Source: Gammaproteobacteria bacterium (GTDB taxonomy: Bacteria > Gemmatimonadota > Gemmatimonadetes > Longimicrobiales > Gaopeijiaceae). From it: a DNA stretch of 19,562 nt. Location of the stretch: assembly GCA_009843625.1 (NCBI GenBank), contig VYDD01000494.1:1-19562 (forward strand), read 5' to 3'. The notes below the pieces were generated by a model. It was not told where the DNA came from. It worked only from the letters and a program-made list of their open reading frames with translations, and did no database searches. The translations under genes were made by a program, and so were the position numbers. Shown here one piece after another: positions 6,671 to 18,678 of this stretch (its first letter is position 1; each line of letters starts with the position of its first letter).

Positions 6671-7534
6671 TCACGACCCGTCGTTTCTGCCCAGCCGCTC
6701 GAACTCCTCGAGAAGCTGCGCCTCCTGTATGGGCGCGACGGGAGCGGAGGAGGAGGCGTCGGAATCGTCGGCTTCGGCGTCTTCCGCGGATGCGGCCTCG
6801 GCGGACGCACCCCCGGCGGTGAGCTGCCGGGGAGGCTCGGGCGCGCCTCCCGGAAGCAATCCCATCTTCGCCTTCAGGGCCAGCAGGCGGTCGTCCACTG
6901 CGGTGCCCTCGCTGCCTGATTCCAGCCTCAGGAATTCATCTTCGAGCGAATCCCCGGTCAGCGCCTCGGTGACTTCCGCCTGAGCGAGGCTGCGGCGTTC
7001 CTCTTCCTCGATCTTGGCCGCCATGCGGTTGAACGCGTCGAACGCCGACTGGTCCGAGAGCCCGGACATGGTGGCGTGGATGCGCTTCTGCGCCTGAGCC
7101 CGCTTCTGCTTCGCGATCAGGAGGTTCCGCTTGCGCTTGGCCTCCTCGATCTTGTCGTTCAGGGTCCGGAGCGATCCTTTGAGCTTCTCGGTCTCCTCCT
7201 TCTGCGCACGCCAGGTCTGCTCCAGCGCCTGAGCGCGCTGGGAGTGTTCCTGCTGCCGGCTCAGAGCCTGCATGGCGAGGTCGTCACGGCCCTCCCTCAC
7301 GGCCAGCTCCGCCCGCTTCTGCCACGCCTGGGCCTGCTTGACCTCGGCATCGAGCTGGGCTCCGAGCTTGCGCTCGTCCGCGATCGCTCCCGCGACATCG
7401 CGCTTCGCCTTGGCGAGTTGGTCCCGCATGTCGAGGATGATCTGGTTGAGCATCTTCTCCGGGTTTTCCGCCTTCGCGATCAGGTCGTTGATGTTCGACT
7501 TGATGAGCGTCGACAGCTTCTGGAAGATTCCCAT
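6671..7534 (-). CDS. pspA: PspA/IM30 (Vipp1) family membrane-stress protein
   Basis: A peripheral inner-membrane protein of the bacterial ESCRT-III-like superfamily, which oligomerises on stressed membranes and maintains their integrity. It has 287 residues. The amphipathic membrane helix MGIFQKLSTLIKSNINDLI (1-19) is followed by the family motif AENPEKMLNQ (22-31) and a long coiled coil (about 32-190) rich in Gln, Lys and Glu. The conserved VDDRLLALKAKMGL (213-226) follows. A Pro/Ala/Ser-rich linker leads to an acidic run (about 241-262), and the last helix is QEAQLLEEFERLG (270-282). The ATG at 7534 gives the canonical N-terminus and has GGAGGG about 8 bases upstream; the longer start at 7579 overlaps the previous gene. 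It is 4 bases after the YbjN-like gene and 1 base before the transaminase gene. No PspF-type regulator is present in the window. Confidence 0.95.
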   Translation of the reverse strand: MGIFQKLSTLIKSNINDLIAKAENPEKMLNQIILDMRDQLAKAKRDVAGAIADERKLGAQLDAEVKQAQAWQKRAELAVREGRDDLAMQALSRQQEHSQRAQALEQTWRAQKEETEKLKGSLRTLNDKIEEAKRKRNLLIAKQKRAQAQKRIHATMSGLSDQSAFDAFNRMAAKIEEEERRSLAQAEVTEALTGDSLEDEFLRLESGSEGTAVDDRLLALKAKMGLLPGGAPEPPRQLTAGGASAEAASAEDAEADDSDASSSAPVAPIQEAQLLEEFERLGRNDGS

Positions 7535-7538
7535 GAGT

Positions 7539-7958
7539 TCAGCCCTCCATCGCCTGCGGTGCGCTGCTCGCCTGCGCAAGCTCGCGGATCCTGCCCATGT
7601 GACTCGACGCCGCGAGCTGAAGGCTCTCGATCGAGGCCTGCAGCTCGGTGAAGTCCAGGTTCTCCAGTTCGAGCGTGTCGGTGAGGATCAGCTCCCCCTC
7701 CTCGATTCCGTAGGCGCCGTGCACGATGTCGGTCGCGTTGAGTTCCAGCAGTGTGCGGTACAGCCCGGTGAGCTCGTCCTCCGGCTCCGCCGGAAGATCC
7801 ATCATCTTGAGGCGCAGCACCAGCACGGGATCCGAGTGGTGGACCACCACGCCCGCGCCGCCATTGTCGCCGTGTGCGAGGAACATGCCCTCGTCGACCT
7901 CTTGATAGTCCAGATCCATGCGGATCAGGAAGCCCTCGACATCCTCTCGACTTACCAT
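7539..7958 (-). CDS. YbjN-like / type III chaperone-like small protein
   Basis: A 139-residue acidic soluble protein. The pattern MVSREDVEGFLIRMDLDYQEVDEGMFLAHG, then beta strands VVVHHSDPVLVLRLKMMDLP (38-56) and YRTLLELN (67-74), fits the YbjN/CesT-like chaperone fold: helix, three strands, helix, two strands, helix. C-terminal strands ELILTDTLELENL precede a last helix. In this fold family some members bind secretion clients, others have unknown stress roles; the assignment rests on pattern recognition only. The ATG at 7958 is chosen because the upstream part of the open frame (to 8069) is Arg/Pro-rich non-coding style and because GGAGACGGAG precedes it. It is first in the operon with pspA (4-base gap), which suggests an adaptor or regulator of PspA. 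Confidence 0.65.
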   Translation of the reverse strand: MVSREDVEGFLIRMDLDYQEVDEGMFLAHGDNGGAGVVVHHSDPVLVLRLKMMDLPAEPEDELTGLYRTLLELNATDIVHGAYGIEEGELILTDTLELENLDFTELQASIESLQLAASSHMGRIRELAQASSAPQAMEG

Positions 7959-8076
7959 GACTTCACTCCGTCTCCGGGGTGGGGGGCAGTTGGCTCTGCC
8001 CGCTCCTGGTGTCAGCCTGCTCGCCGGACGCGTGCTGGCGGCCGCGATGCGACCGGAATGTCGCGCCACCCGGCGG

Positions 8077-8094
8077 CATAACCTATAACACTAG
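8077..8094 (-). promoter_or_regulatory. Candidate promoter of the YbjN-pspA-dat operon
   Basis: In the 187-base gap between the uvrA stop and the YbjN-like gene, this is the only AT-rich island. On the minus strand it reads CTAGTGTTATAGGTTATG, holding TATAGG and TTATAG as -10-like elements, about 120 bases before the ATG. No clear -35 hexamer is visible 16-18 bases upstream, so an alternative sigma factor or a non-promoter role is possible. The rest of the gap shows no clear gene; it must also hold the 3' end of the uvrA transcript, yet no T-tracted hairpin is visible. Confidence 0.3.
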
Positions 8095-8145
8095 CAGACG
8101 CCGGGGAGCCGCGGCCAGTTTCGCACCGGGCGGCGGGGCTGCTGT

Positions 8146-11033
<2,888 letters not shown>

Positions 11034-11037
<4 letters not shown>

Positions 11038-14000
11038 CGGCCCCACTCGCGATAGATGAACAGCCCCAGCGAATGTGCGTAGGTCGGGCCGCTCTGCTGG
11101 ACCCCGAGCACGCCCCGGCGCAGGAGCGGGTCCTCGGCGAAGCTCTCGAAGCCCCACAGGTCGGCGAAGCGCCACTCCAGGCGCGCGTTGGGGATTCGGG
11201 TGCGCGTCTGGGTGGTGGTCCCGACCGGAGCCAGGTCGACGGACAGGAAGACATCGTCCCACAGGTAGCGGCCGAACTCGATCTGCGTGGAGGCGAGGGT
11301 GCCCAGCAGGCTGGGATTGGGGCCAAGGCGCTGTGTGGCCCGCTGGTTGGAGATGGCGAAGTAATCCACGAAGCCGATCTCCTGCGCGACGGCCTCCTGG
11401 AACTCGTCTGCCAGCCGACCCAGGCCGAGCGACAGGCCATCGGTGATGATCGCCCCGCCCAGCAGTGACGACTCGCCGGAGCCCAGCAGTGCCGGGGGCC
11501 GGCCGAACACCAGGTAGCTGACGAGTTCCGGTTCCTCGATGGGCGCGGCCGCGTCGCTGGTGAGCGACACCGAGGGAGCCACCAGGGTGCCGCCCACGTT
11601 GGCGATCACGTTGAGCGGGCTGTCCCCGGCACGCAGGCGGGCCACCGCCTGGATGTCCAGGTTCGGGTTGACGCCGGGAATGCCGATGAACTCGAGGGTT
11701 CCCTCCTGCACCACGAAGCGGCGGCCAAAGTAGTTGTAGGATCCCCGGATGGCCGCGAGCTCCCCGACCGCCACGAAGCGGCGTGCCCCGCGGTCGTACT
11801 CCAGCTCGAGGCCGCCGTCGATCTCCATGTCGATCTGGCGGCTGCGCAGCCAGCTGTCGCTCTCCACGCTCAGTTCGATCTCGGCGACCAGATTGTCGAG
11901 GAACGGGTTCTGTCCTGCCTCGATGATGGGCAGCACGCCGGCCAGGGTGGTATCCACGGCTGCGAAGAAGGTGGTGTCGGCCAGGTCCACGATGGTCTGG
12001 TAGCGCGCGAACTCGTCCAGATAGAGGGTGCCCTGTTCGACGTCCAGGGCCCCCTGCACGACCGGGCTGCGATAGTTTCCGGTCAGGCGCAGCTGCCCGC
12101 TGACGACCCCCTCGATGTCGTAGCGGTTGACCGCCCTGAAGCTGGTTCCGTCGATGGCGAGGTCGAGCGCCGGGTCGCGCAGGGGGCGCAGGTGCAGCGA
12201 TCCGTTCACCGTGGCGAGGCCACCGGAACGCAGACTGGCCGAGAGCGTGGCGCGGGCGTCCTCGGTGAACCCCAGCACGGCCTCCACATCCGTGTACCGG
12301 ACCCCCAGTTCCGGCAGTGCGAGGGCGCCTCCCGCCAGAGACAGTCCGCCGTTCGTGCGAATGTTCGCCGGGGGACCGGTGAGACGCAGTTCTCCATCGA
12401 CCACGCCCTCGACGTCCTCGAGGCCGGGAACGACGCGCGAAACGACCGCAAGCGGGAACGCGCGTGCGACGACCGCGATGTCCATCGGTTCGTCGGGGAA
12501 GCGTTCGGGCGCCCGCCGGAGCTCCAGCGCCGCGGCCAGGGAGCCGCGGGCGGACAGGACCTGGGCTTCCTGGCTCCACGCCTCGACGTCACCGGTGATC
12601 CGGCGGTCCAGGTACTCGAGGTCGCCCGCTACCCGGGTGAGGTCCACGTTGCCGTATCCCAGGCCGTCGGTCTGGAAGGAGGCCTCCATTCCAGGGTCGT
12701 CTCCGGTCCCGGATACCTGCAGGTCGAGGCTTACCACTCCGCGAAGGCTGTCTTCCTCCAGGCTGGTCAGCCGCGCGACGTGGGTCAGGCGCTCCAGTGG
12801 GAGGCTCCGCACCACCAGCTCGAAGTCCGCCGAACCTTGGCCGCGCGGGATGACGCCGTCAGCTTCAATCCTCATGCCGCCCACGCCGGGACGCGTGAAG
12901 CTGAAGTCGTCGACCACGAAACGCTCGCCGTCCCACAGGAGGCGCGCCGGCCCGCCGAGATTCCAGCGGCCGCCGGCGAAGCGGGTGGTGAGCTCGTCGA
13001 GATGGAGTACTCCGCTGGTTGCGTCCGCCTGGTAGGTGGCGCGCGTCTGGTAGCTCTCTTCGCCCGAGCGCTGCAGGTCGGCTCGCAGCCGGCCCTCGGA
13101 TCGGGAAAGGTCCAGTTCGATGGCGGCGGAGGCGAAGTCTCTGCCTTCGACCGCGAAGGAGTCGGTGAGGATGGACGCGATGAGCCGCCCGTCGGTCCCC
13201 GGCAGACCGTCGATCCGGACGTCCAGTTCGGCCCGGCTGATCGCGTTCTCGCGAAAGCGAAAGCCATCGATGGTCACGATGCCCTCCGCCGTGAACCTGT
13301 CGACCGCGCCGCGCAGGGTGGCTTCGGCCGAGACACGCCCATCGACCTCGACCTCCCTCAGCAGGGGAAGGGTGTCGGGATCGATTCCCTCGAGGCGCAG
13401 CAACTCGATCTCCAGGCGCGACAGCGTGTCGGCCGCGATGATCGGACCCGCCATGAAGAAGGGCCGCAGGCCGTCCAGCGATTCGCTGGCGAAAGCGATG
13501 CGGACCTCTCCGGGCTGGAGACCCTCCGCGAGGCCCAGGTCTCCGGATGCGTCCAGAGTGCCCAGGCTGGTCACGGCGTGCAGCGTGTCCAGGGTGGCCG
13601 CGCCCGCTTCCAGGCGAAACGCGGACCTCGCCGAGTCCACGGCAACCACCCCGATCGCAGCGGAGGCGATGCGAACTCGCACGTCGGCCACGACCGAGTC
13701 GGGCTGGAGCCCGCGACCGTCCACGAACACGCCGCCGGTCACGATCGTGGGTTCCGGCAGTTCGGGCACGATGCGCGAGAGGTGGAAGTCGCGAACCTCG
13801 GTCTCGGCCTGGTAGCTGCGGCCGATGTCGCGTGCATCGAAGCGCGCGTTCATGGCCAGAGGCCCTGCGGGGGTCTCGAGGTCCAGCTCGACCTCGAGGT
13901 CGGCGAGGGGTCCGCGGGCGCTCACGCCGCCGGTGACCTCGCCGGTAACCGGCAGGGACGGGAAGAACGCGCCCAGTGCGGTGAACGACAGCGGCTGGAG

Positions 14001-15548
14001 GTCGCCGGACAGGTTCACGAACGTTGCGCCGTCCCCGCGTCCGATCGTGCCGCTGACTGTCACGTCCGACTGCGGGAGCCCCGCAGCCGCATGCGCCGCC
14101 GACGCGACGAAGTCGATTCCGTCCGACAGGCGTCCTCGTGCCTCAATGCGGAGCGAGCCCGAGCCTCCGATCGCGACGGGCTCGCCCAATTCGCCCAGCA
14201 GGCTGTACTGGAACGGCATCGACGTGAGCGAAAAGCCGGTCACGCCGGGGTTCGGCCCGACGTGCACCCGACCCCCGAATTCAAACCGGGAAGTGGCGTC
14301 GGCCGGGGCGGTCGCAACCGTCTCGAGGTCGCCCGAAACCTCCAGATCCTCCGGCCTGCCCTGGAAGCGCAGGCTGCCGGCAAGCGCACCCCGCCACGGG
14401 AGCGGCGAGGCCAGCCACGGATCGAACGCGGCGGCACTCAGCTCCTGCAGGCCGAGGTCGCCGTCCAGAAGCATGGAATCCGGCGTGAAGGTCAGGGCGA
14501 GGCTACCCTCGAATCCCCCGTCGGCGGTGGCAAGATCGAGGGAGGAGAAGGCGAGCGACGTCAACCCCGGCCTCAGGCCGAGGCCCAGTTCCAGGGACCC
14601 GCGGGCCGGAGGCAGCCCCGGAACCAGCCAGTGGATGTCCTCGAGCGCCGCAACCGGAGCGCTCAGGCTTGCGTCGATGCGCAGCTCCCCGTCCCAGGCG
14701 ACCGTGCCCGTTCCCGACATTTCGGTCTCCGGGAGCCAGAGACGTTCGGCGTCGAAGGAGAGTCCGTCCTCTCCCACGAGGATCTGTCCGCGATAGTCGG
14801 CCAACTCGAAGGGGTCTTCGGTCACGCTCCCCTGCAGGGACAGCGCGAACACGTTGAGTGCGGTCTGCTCCGCCCCGAATTCCGCCTCCCGCAGCCGCCC
14901 GCGGATACGGCTGAAGCGCGTTTCGCGCACGAAGCCGTCGCCGCCCGCCGCCGGCACAACCCCCGTGCTTCCCGGAGGCGCGTCCGTGCCCACCCGCACG
15001 ATGACGTCGCCGTCGAACACCGAGACGTCGCGCAGGACCAGGCCGGGTTCCTCGTCCTCCGGCCCGGACTGGAGGTTGAGCGCGGTGGCCGCTTCCCGCG
15101 GATCCGCGAGGATGCGGCTCCAGTTCGACTCGTCCTCGCCGGGACCGCGCTCGACCGTCAGCACCGGATTCCACAGCTCCAGGCCGGCGAGCGCGACCCC
15201 CCCGCCGAACAGGCTCCGCAGCGAATAGCGAACGCGGATCGAGTCCGCGCGGAAGGAAGCGGGTCGTCCCGCCTCGGCGATCGTGACGCCGGACAGGGTG
15301 ACCCCGGCGAGCAGGTTCGCGGAGCGGATTCCCGAGACCGCGACGTCGGCGCTCAGCGGTGCCGACGCCCGGCGGAGGACTTCCCCCACAACGATGCGCT
15401 GGCCCGGCCGGGTGTACACCAGCGCAACCGTTGCCGCACACACGAGCGCCGCCAGCGAAAGCCCCCCGATCAGCAGAACCCGCCCGCCGCGGGCGCGGCG
15501 GAGGCCGGATCCCGTTTCGGTTTCCGCTGCGGGGCCTGCGGCGGACAT
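11034..15548 (-). CDS. tamB: Translocation and assembly module protein TamB (AsmA-like lipid bridge)
   Basis: A 1504-residue inner-membrane-anchored, periplasm-spanning protein. One signal-anchor helix (about 22-46) is followed by a very long repetitive beta-rich region, built of roughly 20-30-residue strands with patterns such as LEVSGDLETV and ELRLTGPPANI; this makes the beta-taco groove of the AsmA/TamB/VPS13-like lipid-transfer family. The C-terminal TamB domain (about 1130-1504) has RGSYNYFGRRFVVQEGTLEF (near 1266) and EPELVSYLVFGRPP (near 1343), which are diagnostic. I see no Cys after the anchor helix. The role is outer-membrane biogenesis, phospholipid transport and Omp85 partner. The ATG shares one base with the tamA stop (TGATG), and the end overlaps uvrA by ATGA. 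The frame is open upstream to 16478, but that part is shadow of tamA; 15548 gives the anchor helix close to the N-terminus. Confidence 0.95.
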
Positions 15549-17797
15549 CAGAAGACCTGTCCCAGGGAGAGGTGAAGCTGAAGCCGGCTCAGCGACCAAT
15601 CCGCGGATTCGCCGTACAGCACCGGGTGCGGAAGGATCTCGAGCCGGCCCGAGCGAACGAAGTCGGGCGCCGCGGCCAGCCTTGCCTCGTCGTGATCGAC
15701 GTCGGAATGGTAGGGCCGGATCCCCGAGGTCAGGACGCGTTGTTCCTCGCCCCCGCTCAGCCGGTACGCCACGTCCAGTCGCAGAGGACCGATGGCGGTG
15801 AAGTAACGGACGCCCATCCCCGGGGCCCATTCGAGGCGCGCGAGATCCCGGGAGCTGTCGTCGGACCAGACCTGGCCGAAGTCGAGAAACAGGGTTCCCT
15901 GCCAGTCTGCGGAGCTGAGCGGAAAGCGTACCTCGACGTTGCCCTCGAGCAGCCGGCTGCCTCCGGTCGGATTGGACGTAAAGCGGTCGTCGCCAAGGGT
16001 GCGCGGATCGCAGGTGAAGTCGATGATCTGGTCCGGGGTACAGGGCGCTGGGCCGCCGTCTCCGGGGGCCAGCAGCGTTTCCACGTCCACGAACAGCACG
16101 CGCGCGCCCAACTGATTGTGGGCGAAGCCGCGCACCGAGGTGGCGCCCCCCGAATAGAACCGCTTCTGCGGGTGCGCGATCTCGGAGCCGACTTCCCGGC
16201 CCAGCGCTCCGAATCCTCCGGCGCCCAGCCATCCCCCGCGTACCCGCCCGGCCAGCACCCAGCCTTCCAGGAATTCGCGGGTTCCGGATGCCTCGCCCAC
16301 TGCCAGGTTGTAGGCGAAGTCGGATCCGGTCAGGCGGGATGCGTGCTCGATCTCGGCGATCAGCGAGTATCTCGCGGCGGCACCGATGCCCTGGCCGATT
16401 TCCTCGTGCGCGAGGCGGATTCCCACGGGCGACAGCCAGTTGCTGCGCTGGAGCACCTCGATGCCCTCGAAGTCGCATACCAGGAAGCTGGAGCAGAAAA
16501 AGATGTCCGCCGCGTCCAGCTTCCCCGTCGTCGGCTGGAAGAAGATCGTCTGCGCACGTCCCTGCGCGCCTCCCCGGGTGACGGAGAGATCGACGCCCAG
16601 GCTCTGGCGGACGAAGAGGTCGGGCAGACTCTGCCGCTCCCAGAACACATTGGCGGCGAAGGTGGTGCGCAGCGAGAAGAGACGGGGCTGGGAGAACTGG
16701 GCCGAGAGCGACCAGTTGTAGCGCCCGTACGGACCGGTGCCGGCATCGCGGCAGAGCGTCGAGTTGAGCGGGGAGTTCAGGATGTTCGAGAGCCGTCCGA
16801 GGAACTGCAGCCGGCGTCCGCCCCCGGAGAAATTCCGGCTGGTCCAGCTGGCTTCGCCGTTCACGCAGTCGGCCGTGCTCCAGCCGCCTCCCGCGCGGTA
16901 TCGGTGAATGTCGCCCTCGACGACCGTGATCGATACGGGGATTACGCTGTCCGGCTGCGCGTCCAGTTCCTCCGTTACCGCGACATTGCTGAAGACCTCC
17001 ATGCCATAGAGGTTGCGCCGCGCCTGGAAGACGAGGTCGGCGTCGTAGGTGCTGCCTTCGCGGAAGGGAATCATGCCCAGTATGACGCCCTGGTCCACCC
17101 TTTCGTTTCCCTCGATCGAGATGGCCCCGAAGCGTGCCGGAGCTCCCTTGAAGACATCGAAGTTGACCCGCGCGCCGTACGGCTGCGCGGCCGGAATGAG
17201 GATGTCGAGGAGGACTTCGGCGTGGGCGTACCCGGCGTTGCGCAACCGGATGGTGAGCGAATCACGGGCCGCCCCCAGCACCAGCTGGTCGAGCGGATCC
17301 CCCGCGCCCACCGGCAGATCGTCGAGGAGATCCAGGTCGCCGGGCGGATCGAGCCCGTTGAAGGCCAGGGAATCGATGAGCACCGGCCTTCCTTCCTCGA
17401 TATGGAACGTGATCCCAACCCCGTCCCCGTTCCGGTCCAGACTCGGTTCGATGAGGGCCTCCCGGTATCCGTGCCGGTAGTAGAAGAGCCGCAGGCGCAC
17501 CACGTCGCGTTCGAATTCGCGAGGACCCAGGAAGTGCTCGTCGATGGCGAAAGAGCTTCCGGACCAGCAGAAGACGGAGAGCAGCCAGTGCCGGCAGTCG
17601 GTCGACCGCGTCATGATGGAAGCGCCCAGTGCGCGATCGGAGAAGACGTCGTTGCCCTCGAAGCGAAGCGTGGTGACCTCTTCCAGTTCCCCCTGGACCG
17701 CCGACGCGGGGACTGTGGTAGCGAGCAGGGCGGGAAGGAGGGCCAGGACCGTCCCGGCGCATCGCCGCCCCGGGTGCGCGCGCAGCCTGCCGGTCAC
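15548..17797 (-). CDS. Omp85-family outer-membrane protein, TamA/BamA-like
   Basis: A 749-residue outer-membrane barrel that inserts or exports proteins. It has a signal peptide (about 1-34, cleavage near ASA-VQ), three POTRA domains (about 41-136, 137-220, 222-295) and a 16-strand-type barrel (about 300-749). The barrel carries the Omp85 lid motif SGGATSVRGFAHNQLG (549-564, VRGF 555-558). The C-terminal residue is Phe, and the last strand LHLSLGQVF fits the outer-membrane beta-signal. Three POTRAs plus a tamB gene immediately downstream favour TamA over BamA, which usually has five POTRAs, but it could serve as a general assembly factor. Eight Cys outside the signal peptide fall in four close pairs (68/77, 311/349, 435/441, 586/596). 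The start is GTG, overlapping the metallophosphoesterase stop as GTGA. Confidence 0.92.
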   Translation of the reverse strand: MTGRLRAHPGRRCAGTVLALLPALLATTVPASAVQGELEEVTTLRFEGNDVFSDRALGASIMTRSTDCRHWLLSVFCWSGSSFAIDEHFLGPREFERDVVRLRLFYYRHGYREALIEPSLDRNGDGVGITFHIEEGRPVLIDSLAFNGLDPPGDLDLLDDLPVGAGDPLDQLVLGAARDSLTIRLRNAGYAHAEVLLDILIPAAQPYGARVNFDVFKGAPARFGAISIEGNERVDQGVILGMIPFREGSTYDADLVFQARRNLYGMEVFSNVAVTEELDAQPDSVIPVSITVVEGDIHRYRAGGGWSTADCVNGEASWTSRNFSGGGRRLQFLGRLSNILNSPLNSTLCRDAGTGPYGRYNWSLSAQFSQPRLFSLRTTFAANVFWERQSLPDLFVRQSLGVDLSVTRGGAQGRAQTIFFQPTTGKLDAADIFFCSSFLVCDFEGIEVLQRSNWLSPVGIRLAHEEIGQGIGAAARYSLIAEIEHASRLTGSDFAYNLAVGEASGTREFLEGWVLAGRVRGGWLGAGGFGALGREVGSEIAHPQKRFYSGGATSVRGFAHNQLGARVLFVDVETLLAPGDGGPAPCTPDQIIDFTCDPRTLGDDRFTSNPTGGSRLLEGNVEVRFPLSSADWQGTLFLDFGQVWSDDSSRDLARLEWAPGMGVRYFTAIGPLRLDVAYRLSGGEEQRVLTSGIRPYHSDVDHDEARLAAAPDFVRSGRLEILPHPVLYGESADWSLSRLQLHLSLGQVF

Positions 17798-18678
17798 GCG
17801 CTACCCGCGGTACCTGGCGACGGTGGCTGTGCGAAGTCGTGGCGGGGGAAGGTGTCGCGCGCGACCGGCCGGAAGCCATCCTCCAGGGAGGAGCGCAGGT
17901 ACCGGGTCACCGCGATCCTGTCGTTCGTCACCCGCACAAGGTTGCAGCTGTTCTTGCCCTTCTCCCTTCCGCGCCCCCGGTCGGACGCCGTGGTGCCGCT
18001 GCATACCAGCAGCACGGGCGAATCCGCCTCCCCCGATCCATTCGTCGACGGACCGCTCGGAACGCCCACCGAGATGAACGCGCGATGAAGGTGGCCGAAC
18101 AGCACCAGCTCCACGCCCATTTCGGCCAGCCGGGCTACGATGCGGCGGGCGCGGGGGAGGGCAGCGATGAGATCCCCTTCGGGCGCTCCGACCAGCGCGT
18201 GGTGCACCACCAGCGCGCGCAGGCCCCCGTTTCCGGCCCGGGCGAACGCCGCCGCCGCACGTTCCAGCTGTTCGTCGGCCACGTTGCCGTTCACGATGGT
18301 GCGGTCGGGCGTGGTGGTGTTGAGCGTGACCACGACCGCTCCGCCGAGGTCGTGTTCGCTGTCGAGTTCGTCCGCGATCCAGCGGCGGTAGTTGCGGAAG
18401 GGGGCGAAGGCGCGCTCCCAAACGCGGTACAGGGGCACGTCGTGGTTGCCGGGCGTGACCACCAGCGGGACCTGGGGAAGGCGCTTCAGGTAGGCGGCCG
18501 CCGCCTCGTATTCGCGGTTCTTGGCGCGCTGCGTGAAGTCGCCCGAGAGCGCGATCACATCGGGCGACACGGAGTGCGCCAGCGTGAGGAAGTCGGCGGC
18601 CGCCGCAGGCGCGTGCGGCCGCCCGAAGTGCAGGTCCGAGCCGTGAAGTATGGTGAATGCGCGGCCGGGATCGCTCAC
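17794..18678 (-). CDS. Calcineurin-like metallophosphoesterase
   Basis: A 294-residue, apparently cytosolic dinuclear-metal phosphoesterase with the complete motif set: GSDLHFGR (13-20; Asp15, His17), SGDFTQ (45-50; Asp47), TPGNHD (75-80; Asn78, His79), VVHH (157-160) and FGHLHRA (194-200). The order and spacing match class III cyclic-nucleotide phosphodiesterase/Icc-like enzymes. The substrate is not readable: nucleotide second messengers, phosphoproteins or a lipid intermediate are all possible. Gly/Ser/Arg-rich loops (about 207-245) and a Pro-rich tail end the protein. The start is GTG at 18678, overlapping the lgt stop as GTGA, with GAGGG just upstream; the long open frame to 19506 is shadow of lgt. 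Position between lgt and tamA suggests an envelope-related job, for example an LpxH/LpxG-like sugar-lipid hydrolase, but I see no specific support for that. Confidence 0.9.
   Translation of the reverse strand: MSDPGRAFTILHGSDLHFGRPHAPAAAADFLTLAHSVSPDVIALSGDFTQRAKNREYEAAAAYLKRLPQVPLVVTPGNHDVPLYRVWERAFAPFRNYRRWIADELDSEHDLGGAVVVTLNTTTPDRTIVNGNVADEQLERAAAAFARAGNGGLRALVVHHALVGAPEGDLIAALPRARRIVARLAEMGVELVLFGHLHRAFISVGVPSGPSTNGSGEADSPVLLVCSGTTASDRGRGREKGKNSCNLVRVTNDRIAVTRYLRSSLEDGFRPVARDTFPRHDFAQPPSPGTAGSA

Noticed and set aside
6670..6810. N-terminal extension of the transaminase gene to an upstream ATG
   Set aside because: The added 47 residues are Pro/Arg/Ser-rich and lie wholly in pspA; the family begins at about VYLNGEYLP, as the GTG start gives.
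11038..12579. N-terminal extension of uvrA by about 514 codons, which would suggest a fusion
   Set aside because: The extension is an out-of-frame reading of tamB; UvrA normally begins a few residues before the IRGAREHNL motif.
12192..15575. Very long plus-strand open frame (1127 codons) opposite tamB
   Set aside because: It is the antisense shadow of a GC-rich gene: Arg/Gln/Gly/Pro-rich, no domains, no ribosome binding site, and tamB on the other strand is clearly real.
15549..16478. N-terminal extension of tamB by about 310 codons
   Set aside because: It is an out-of-frame reading of the tamA-like barrel and would put the anchor helix in the middle of the protein.
15359..18088. Plus-strand open frame of 909 codons opposite tamA
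   Set aside because: No recognisable domain; covers the tamA-like gene and both its overlapping junctions on the other strand.
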